Source of the DNA: Gemella cuniculi DSM 15828
GTDB lineage: Bacteria; Bacillota; Bacilli; Staphylococcales; Gemellaceae
Direction of reading: 5' to 3'
Length of the DNA stretch: 48,598 nt
NCBI RefSeq assembly: GCF_000425665.1
Contig: NZ_AUDW01000024.1
Location: 1-48,598, forward strand
The position numbers were made by a program, and so were the translations under genes. Shown piece after piece: positions 43,597 through 48,598 of the stretch (the first letter of the stretch is position 1; every line of letters starts with the position of its first letter). The notes beneath the pieces are model-generated. The model saw nothing but the letters and a program-made list of their open reading frames with translations, searched no databases and was not told where the DNA came from.

Positions 43597-43638
43597 TTGA
43601 AATTTTTTATTCAACAATTACCATTTCCTTTTTTGTGA
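43597..43638 (+). CDS. Possible 13-codon leader peptide upstream of the MFS gene
   Basis: TTG at 43597, preceded by AAAGGAGATGG, opens a frame MKFFIQQLPFPFL ending at TGA 43636-43638. The ribosome site is good, but the frame is very short. It lies where yaaA would start in the Bacillus order, so it may be a remnant start region or a leader peptide. Confidence 0.3.
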   Translation: MKFFIQQLPFPFL

Positions 43639-43668
43639 GTTTAATAATAAAAAAAGAAAGGTTAAATT

Positions 43669-44859
43669 ATGAAAAATAAAACAAATAAGTTTATTATTTT
43701 GTTAGGTGTTGTTTTTTTAGGAATGCTCCTTAGAACACCTATAACTTCTGTAGGGGCAATTTCAGGTCCTTTAAAAAGTATTTTAAGTATCAATAATACG
43801 ACATTTGGACTTATTACGACTATTCCTCTTATTGCTTTTGCTTTGTTTAGTCCTTTTGTTACAAAATTTTCAAATAAGATAGGATTAGAGAAAACTATTG
43901 TTTATGCTGCTGTTATTATTTCAGTAGGATTAGCTATTAGATTTTATATAAATACTTATATTTTCTTTTTTGCTACTTTTTTGATAGGGATAGGAATTAC
44001 TGCTGGTAATGTTCTGTTACCTAGTATTGCGAAAAAATATTTTCCTGAAAAATTGGGAATTATGACGGGTTTTTATGCTGTAATTATGACGATAAGTTCT
44101 TCTATTGCCGCAGGAATAAGTTATCCTATATCGAATTCTAATATAGGAGGAAAAAGTTTTTCTACTGCTCTTGCAGTTAATATTTGGATTGTAATAGCGG
44201 TAATAAACATATTCATTTATGCTGTTATTTCTAAAAATAATAGCGTAGGAAAAATTTCCGAAAAAAAACAGGGCATCTTTAATTATTTCAAAAGTTCAAA
44301 AATGTGGACTATTGTATTAAGTATGGGCCTTCAATCTGCTTTATTTTATTGTAGTGTTTCATGGTTTTCAGAAATTATGGTAAGTAAAGGTTTTTCTCCA
44401 GAAGCAGCAGGGGTATTATTATCAATAAGCCAATTCGCACAATTTCCATCTACATTTTTAGTACCTATTTTTGCGGACAAGTTAAAAAATAAATTAATTA
44501 TTCCTGTAGTTATTACGGCAGGTTATGTTATTTCGTTAGTCGGTATGTTGAATATAGATGCTAATTTTATTGCAATGGCGATATTTATAATAATTTTTGC
44601 ACTAGCAGGTGGCGGTTCATTTTCTTATGTTATGTATTTATTTTCAGCTAAGTCAAAAAATGAAAGTGAGGCAGCAAACATTTCAGGTTTAGCTCAATCT
44701 GGTGGTTATCTATTAGCAGCTATTTTTCCGCCACTTTTAGGTTATATAAGAGATATATCAAATTGGGATACAGCTTTATATTTACTAATAGCGACAGCCG
44801 TTGTTTTATTTTTAACATTGATGCATTGTAGTTCTAAAGGAAACATTATAGAAGATTAA
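43669..44859 (+). CDS. MFS transporter of the CynX/NimT type
   Basis: The 396-residue protein has about twelve hydrophobic segments. LRTPITSVGAISGPL after helix 1 and GLITTIPLIAFALFSPF are typical of the CynX/NimT family, named for cyanate and nitroimidazole transport; most members have unknown substrates. GGTTAAATT separates an AAAGAAAGG ribosome site from the ATG. It has its own terminator. The position next to dnaN is unusual. Confidence 0.87.
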   Translation: MKNKTNKFIILLGVVFLGMLLRTPITSVGAISGPLKSILSINNTTFGLITTIPLIAFALFSPFVTKFSNKIGLEKTIVYAAVIISVGLAIRFYINTYIFFFATFLIGIGITAGNVLLPSIAKKYFPEKLGIMTGFYAVIMTISSSIAAGISYPISNSNIGGKSFSTALAVNIWIVIAVINIFIYAVISKNNSVGKISEKKQGIFNYFKSSKMWTIVLSMGLQSALFYCSVSWFSEIMVSKGFSPEAAGVLLSISQFAQFPSTFLVPIFADKLKNKLIIPVVITAGYVISLVGMLNIDANFIAMAIFIIIFALAGGGSFSYVMYLFSAKSKNESEAANISGLAQSGGYLLAAIFPPLLGYIRDISNWDTALYLLIATAVVLFLTLMHCSSKGNIIED

Positions 44860-44866
44860 TAAAGTT

Positions 44867-44905
44867 AAAAAAGGTTTTGTTATATAATACAAAATCTTTT
44901 TTTAC
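44867..44905 (+). terminator. Terminator after the MFS gene
   Basis: AAAAAAGGTTTTGT pairs with ACAAAATCTTTTTT (one G-T type mismatch) and is followed by T residues. Between 44906 and 45100 the DNA is almost pure A/T with no frame. Confidence 0.75.
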
Positions 44906-45102
44906 ATTTTGAATGTAGTTTTGAAAATTATATCTTTATCATTAGAATCTAATTTTATATTTTGTGTTAAATTTTTGAGGAAATATTTATAAAAAAATAT
45001 TTATTAAAAAAAATAAATATTATATTTATTTTTATTTCAAAAAATAAAAAATAAAAAACCACTAAAAACTATCTTTTAACAAAATAAATTAATATAAATA
45101 TT

Positions 45103-45247
45103 TGTAAAACGCTTTTATTTTATTTAATAAAATTATAGTTAACACTTTCAAAATATATTTAAATTAAAAGAAAATAATTAATTTAATCTTAAATTAAACC
45201 CTATAAAAACACTTTCTTTTTTACAAAAACTGTGATATAATTCAAAG
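45103..45247 (+). promoter_or_regulatory. ldh promoter region with Rex-like and weak cre-like sites
   Basis: TATAAT (45236-45241) is the likely -10; no good -35 is visible. CTGTGATATAATTCAAAG (45230-45247) overlaps it and matches the Rex pattern TTGTGAA-N4-TTCACAA at 10 of 14 defined positions. GTAAAACGCTTTTAT (45105-45118) resembles a catabolite-response element but misses three consensus bases. Redox control of ldh by Rex is common in Firmicutes. Confidence 0.45.
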
Positions 45248-45357
45248 TGACATGAACGAAAATATTTTAATTAGTTTTTTATATTTAGTTCATAAATTAT
45301 AGTAAAAATAATTACTTAAAATATCTAATAACTATAATAATTAATGGAGGTTTTTTT

Positions 45358-46311
45358 ATGAAAGCGAAAAACAGAAAAGTAGTTTTAATAGGTGCAGGAA
45401 TGGTTGGGATGAGCTTTGCTTATCAATTATATTCAAGTGGTCTTTGTGAAGAATTAGGATTAATCGATTTCTTTGCAGAAAAAGCAGAAGGGGAAGCAAT
45501 GGACTTAAACCATGCTGGAGCTTTAGTACCACCTATTAAAGTAACATCAGGCGGATATGAACAATGTGCTGATGCTGATGTTATTGTTATCGCTGGAGGA
45601 CTTCCTCAAAAACCAGGTGAAACAAGACTTGACTTAGTAGACAAAAACATTAAAGTTGTTAAAGAAATGTCTGAAAATATTGTTAAATCAGGATTTGATG
45701 GAGTTATCGTTATTGCATCTAACCCAGTAGACGTGTTGACAAATGCGTTACAAAAATTCACTGGATTCCCTAAAAATAAAATCGTTGGATCTGGTACAAC
45801 TTTAGATACATCAAGATTCCGTTACATGTTAGGAGATAAATTAAATATTGCACCAAACAGTGTACGTGGTTATATCATAGGAGAACACGGAGATACTCAA
45901 TTAGCTGCTTGGAGTAATGTTAACGTATATGGAAAACAATTTGATAAATTCTTAGAAACTTCTAACTACACTAGAGAAGATTTCGCAGATGTAGAAGAAA
46001 AAGTTATGAGAGCTGCATACGAAGTAATTAATCGTAAACGTGCTACTTACTACGCTATCGGTATTTCACTATTCACAATCGTTAAAGCTATCTTGCGTGA
46101 TGAAAATACAGAACTTGCTGTTAGTGGATACTGTGATGGACACTATGGAATTGATGGATTATACATCGGAACACCAGCTATTATCGGACGTGAAGGTGTT
46201 CGTGAAGTAGTTGAATTAGTATTAAATGAAGAAGAAGCAGCTAAGATGAAACATTCTGCAGAAGTTCTAAAAGAAACTTTAGCAAATGCATATGCTTCAT
46301 TAGAAAACTAA
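45358..46311 (+). CDS. ldh: L-lactate dehydrogenase
   Basis: The 317-residue NAD-dependent enzyme reduces pyruvate to L-lactate, regenerating NAD in fermentation. The nucleotide motif GAGMVGMSFAYQL lies at 12-24; PQKPGETRLDL carries the substrate Arg, ASNPVDVLT the nucleotide loop, LDTSRFRYMLG the second Arg, and GEHGDTQ the catalytic His (about 180). AATGGAGG precedes the ATG. Codon use is strongly biased to common codons, as expected for a highly expressed gene. It is a single gene with its own terminator. Confidence 0.96.
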   Translation: MKAKNRKVVLIGAGMVGMSFAYQLYSSGLCEELGLIDFFAEKAEGEAMDLNHAGALVPPIKVTSGGYEQCADADVIVIAGGLPQKPGETRLDLVDKNIKVVKEMSENIVKSGFDGVIVIASNPVDVLTNALQKFTGFPKNKIVGSGTTLDTSRFRYMLGDKLNIAPNSVRGYIIGEHGDTQLAAWSNVNVYGKQFDKFLETSNYTREDFADVEEKVMRAAYEVINRKRATYYAIGISLFTIVKAILRDENTELAVSGYCDGHYGIDGLYIGTPAIIGREGVREVVELVLNEEEAAKMKHSAEVLKETLANAYASLEN

Positions 46312-46378
46312 TACTAAATTTTAAAAATTAAATAAAAATATGGGAGAGTTAGATTTTCTATTCAGTCCTAACTAAAAG

Positions 46379-46418
46379 GAAAGAATTAAAGAAAATTTAA
46401 TTCTCTTTTTATTTTTTT
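46379..46418 (+). terminator. Terminator after ldh
   Basis: GAATTAAA (46383-46390) pairs with TTTAATTC (46396-46403), followed by TCTTTTT and a second T-run. The rest of the gap to 46719 holds a possible ccpA -10 (TACAAT, 46621-46626) with TAGACT 17 bases upstream. Confidence 0.75.
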
Positions 46419-46719
46419 AAGCAAGAGTTATTTTGTGATAAGATTAAATAATTTATAAGAATTATAATCTTTTAGCTATTTAACTAAGTAGGAGTCTTCA
46501 TAAAAGAAAAAGTGAATTTTAAAATTTTTCGTTTAGTCACTAAATAAAAAGATGATTTTGAAAATTCAAAATTGTTTTAAAGATTGTTTTCAAATGCTAG
46601 ACTTTTAAATAAAAGTTTGGTACAATATAGACGGATGAAAAGGTTTTAAAATTTTTAAATTTATTTTATTTTATTTAATTTATTTTATAATATAAAAATA
46701 CGAGCAAAGGAGAGATACA

Positions 46720-47760
46720 ATGACAATAACAATTTATGATGTAGCAAAAGAAGCAAAAGTATCAATGGCTACTGTTTCAAGAGTTGTGAATAATAATCCT
46801 AATGTAAAAGAGGATACAAGGTTACGTGTACAAGAGGTAATAAAAAAATTAAGATATACCCCAAACGCCGTGGCTCGTGGACTTGCAAGTAAAAAAACTA
46901 CAACAATAGGAATAATATTACCAGATATAGCTGATCTTTCGTCAGCAGAAATCGTAAGTGGAATAGAGTCAGTTGCTAATATGTATAAATATAATATAAT
47001 ATTAGCAAATTCTTGTGATGATAAAGAAATAGAAAAGAATATTTTTAATTCATTCATAAGTAAACAAGTAGATGGGATTATATATTTAGGACATTCTCTA
47101 TCAGATAGTTCGAAAAATTACCTTCATGATATTCAAATACCAGTAGTTTTAGCAGGTAACTTGGGAATAGATTCAGAGTTTTATTCAGTAAACATAGATT
47201 ATGAAAAAGCTGCATATGACGTAACAAAAGAATTTATAGAAAAAGGTTCAAAAAATATTACTGTAGTAATCGATAAATACGAATCACAAAAAACACAAAG
47301 AATAATAAAAGGTTATAAGGAAGCATTGGCTGACGGGAATATAGAATTCAAACCTAATTTAATAATAGATGGATATAGAACCTATAAAGAGAGTAATAGG
47401 ATTTATAAAGCCGTTAGTAATATTGAATCTGATGTTGTAATTACAATGTTTGACGAGGTAGCTTTAGCAATAATGCATCAAGCGTTGGATACAGGAGTGA
47501 AAATTCCAAATGAATTGGAAATAATTTCGTTAGAAAATACAAAATTATTAGATATGACAAGACCAAAAATTTCATCTGTGTTCCAACCTATTTTCGATAT
47601 AGGTGCGGTTTCTATGAGGATTTTAACAAAAGTTATAGATATAGAAAAAGCTAAACGAAAAGGCGAACCATATGAAAACGAAGAATTAGATGAATTAAAT
47701 GGTCATGAAAACGAAATGTATTTACCATACAGAATAATTCACAGACAGACAACAAAATAA
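46720..47760 (+). CDS. ccpA: Catabolite control protein A (LacI family)
   Basis: The 346-residue regulator represses or activates carbon-source genes at cre sites with HPr-Ser-P. The N-terminal LacI helix-turn-helix IYDVAKEAKVSMATVSRVVN and the hinge YTPNAVARGLASKKTTTIGI are near-identical to CcpA of Bacilli; the periplasmic-binding-like core follows (MYKYNIILANS). The C-terminus is longer than usual, with an acidic stretch (NEELDELNGHENE). AAAGGAGAG precedes the ATG. It is a single gene followed by a large hairpin terminator. Confidence 0.92.
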   Translation: MTITIYDVAKEAKVSMATVSRVVNNNPNVKEDTRLRVQEVIKKLRYTPNAVARGLASKKTTTIGIILPDIADLSSAEIVSGIESVANMYKYNIILANSCDDKEIEKNIFNSFISKQVDGIIYLGHSLSDSSKNYLHDIQIPVVLAGNLGIDSEFYSVNIDYEKAAYDVTKEFIEKGSKNITVVIDKYESQKTQRIIKGYKEALADGNIEFKPNLIIDGYRTYKESNRIYKAVSNIESDVVITMFDEVALAIMHQALDTGVKIPNELEIISLENTKLLDMTRPKISSVFQPIFDIGAVSMRILTKVIDIEKAKRKGEPYENEELDELNGHENEMYLPYRIIHRQTTK

Positions 47761-47803
47761 CAAATTTAAATATATTTTATAGAAGAAAAAATTAAATTTA
47801 ATC

Positions 47804-47880
47804 AAAAAAAAAATAAATTCAAGATGTGAGTAATTATTTATATATAGTGATAAAAAAAACATTTTGAATTTATTTTTTTA
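47804..47880 (+). terminator. Terminator after ccpA
   Basis: AATAAATTCAA (47812-47822, preceded by A-run) pairs with TTGAATTTATT (47864-47874), followed by T-run to 47879; the loop is about 40 bases. Confidence 0.65.
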
Positions 47881-47890
47881 ATTTTTAGTA

Positions 47891-47919
47891 TTGACATAAA
47901 AGAAAGTAGATGATAGAAT
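47891..47919 (+). promoter_or_regulatory. rRNA promoter P1
   Basis: TTGACA (47891-47896), 17 bases, TAGAAT (47914-47919). This is the first of three near-identical promoters ahead of the tRNA-Gly/16S transcript. Confidence 0.85.
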
Positions 47920-48004
47920 AGAAAAGTCTTAAAAGATGACTAAAACAAGGATATTGTTGAGAATATTTGATTTAATATTTTTTGAAAAAAGTTGAAAAAT
48001 ATTC

Positions 48005-48033
48005 TTGACAGAATGAAATAAAAATGATAGAAT
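48005..48033 (+). promoter_or_regulatory. rRNA promoter P2
   Basis: TTGACA (48005-48010), 17 bases, TAGAAT (48028-48033). Its spacer is nearly identical to that of P3 (GAATGAAATAAAAATGA against AAATGAAATGAAAATGT). Confidence 0.9.
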
Positions 48034-48113
48034 AATAAAAGTCTTCTGATTAAGAAAGACGAACAATTAAACATTTTTATAAAAAGAATGTTAAGAAAAA
48101 AATAAAAAAGTTC

Positions 48114-48142
48114 TTGACAAAATGAAATGAAAATGTTAGAAT
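48114..48142 (+). promoter_or_regulatory. rRNA promoter P3
   Basis: TTGACA (48114-48119), 17 bases, TAGAAT (48137-48142). A small dyad GTTCAT/ATGAAC follows near 48153-48171, just before the tRNA. Confidence 0.9.
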
Positions 48143-48180
48143 AGTAAAAGTGTTCATTTTCAGTATGAACGTTATAAAAT

Positions 48181-48254
48181 GCGGGTGTAGTTTAGTGGTA
48201 AAACCTCAGTCTTCCAAACTGATGTTGTGAGTTCGATTCTCATCACCCGCTCCA
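48181..48254 (+). tRNA. tRNA-Gly (anticodon TCC)
   Basis: The 74-base gene has acceptor stem GCGGGTG/CACCCGC, anticodon stem TCAGT/ACTGA around CTTCCAA (anticodon TCC), T-arm GTGAG-TTCGATT-CTCAT and an encoded CCA end. It sits between the rRNA promoters and 16S, so it should be processed from the rRNA leader. Confidence 0.96.
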
Positions 48255-48367
48255 TTATTTTTTTGAACATTGAAAACTAAACGAATTAAGTCAACGTTAA
48301 TTCCAAAAAGGACAGTTTAGAAAAGAAACTATAAAACTTTTTAAGAGCTAAATCAAGCTAACAAATA
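48255..48367 (+). other. 16S rRNA leader
   Basis: The spacer contains TTGAACATTGAAAACTAAAC, the type of sequence found in Bacilli ahead of rRNA genes, and should hold the antitermination and RNase III processing elements. No open frame is present. Confidence 0.6.
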
Positions 48368-48598
48368 ATTTGGAGAGTTTGATCCTGGCTCAGGACGAAC
48401 GCTGGCGGCGTGCCTAATACATGCAAGTCGAGCGAAGATATCTGGTGCTTGCACTAGATAACTTAGCGGCGAACGGGTGAGTAACACGTAAAGAACCTGC
48501 CTCATAGACTGGGACAACTACGGGAAACTGTAGCTAATACCGGATAACAGAATTAACCGCATGGTTAATATTTAAAAGTTGGTCAAGCTAACACTATG
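48368..48598 (+). rRNA. rrs: 16S ribosomal RNA, 5' part (cut by window edge)
   Basis: GAGTTTGATCCTGGCTCAG, GACGAACGCTGGCGGC, GTGCCTAATACATGCAAGTC and GGCGAACGGGTGAGTAACAC are universal 16S 5' motifs. The variable region and the text following (CTAATACCGGATAACAG) resemble Gemella by recollection. The exact 5' end is approximate; the gene runs off the window. Confidence 0.98.

Noticed and set aside
44906..45100. Repeats in the A/T-only stretch before ldh
   Set aside because: Low-complexity sequence; apparent repeats have no consistent unit.
1..48598. CRISPR array, prophage or toxin-antitoxin pair
   Set aside because: No regularly spaced repeat-spacer units, cas genes, phage structural genes or convincing antitoxin-toxin pairs were seen.

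Overview
This 48.6 kb window is AT-rich DNA from a low-GC Gram-positive bacterium and spans a chromosomal replication origin. Support for that: rpmH-rnpA-jag diverge from dnaA-dnaN around a region with DnaA boxes, and the right edge enters a 16S rRNA gene. The start of the 16S gene, the mix of Bacillales-like and Lactobacillales-like genes (CcpA, LDH, a methionine T-box, Bce-type peptide resistance, an LPXTG-like anchored NEAT protein) and a cholesterol-dependent cytolysin suggest Gemella or a close relative. The genus is an inference from recognition, not from a database search.

Layout. 1-5.3 kb: 3' end of an IS30-type transposase, an intact GntR regulator beside a decayed nanE fragment, then a 1119-residue wall-anchored NEAT protein behind a good Fur box. 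5.4-10.2 kb: a PspC protein, a DUF1310 locus (one intact gene, a coupled small ORF, one decayed paralog), an OmpR-type two-component system, an HxlR remnant, and a three-gene mini-operon of small unknown proteins preceded by four 11-bp direct repeats. 10.5-15.9 kb: a CydDC-like heterodimeric ABC exporter and the cytolysin. 16-18.7 kb: an ABC-2 exporter with its own TetR repressor, a consensus promoter and two operator copies. 18.9-23.8 kb: a Bce-type antimicrobial-peptide resistance module (ABC pair plus intramembrane-sensing kinase and response regulator). 23.8-25.3 kb: non-coding or decayed DNA, including a probable DUF1016 nuclease fragment. 25.3-27.7 kb: a second ABC-2 exporter with two permeases. 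28-29.6 kb: metY under a Met T-box. 29.8-31 kb: a GNAT gene between two diverged copies of an unexplained repeat. 31-38 kb: DUF421/DUF3290 pair, a four-gene Rrf2 operon, exoA and mnmE. 38.3-43.5 kb: origin region (CheY-like receiver, jag, rnpA, rpmH, oriC, dnaA, dnaN). 43.6-48.6 kb: an MFS transporter, ldh, ccpA, three tandem rRNA promoters, tRNA-Gly and the start of 16S.

How it fits together. From about 16 kb to the origin most genes are on the minus strand, and all genes after dnaA are on the plus strand, as expected for replication outward from oriC. Much of the left arm is envelope-facing: haem or iron acquisition, a pore-forming toxin, four ABC export or resistance systems, two complete two-component systems and several small membrane proteins. 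Many intergenic gaps hold fragments of former genes (nanE, hxlR, DUF1310, DUF1016 and unknowns), so this arm appears to be losing genes.

The least explained items are the mini-operon behind the 11-bp repeats, the stand-alone receiver downstream of jag (with no yidC in this cluster), and the composite repeat that flanks the GNAT gene. No CRISPR array, complete prophage or clearly novel defence system is visible.
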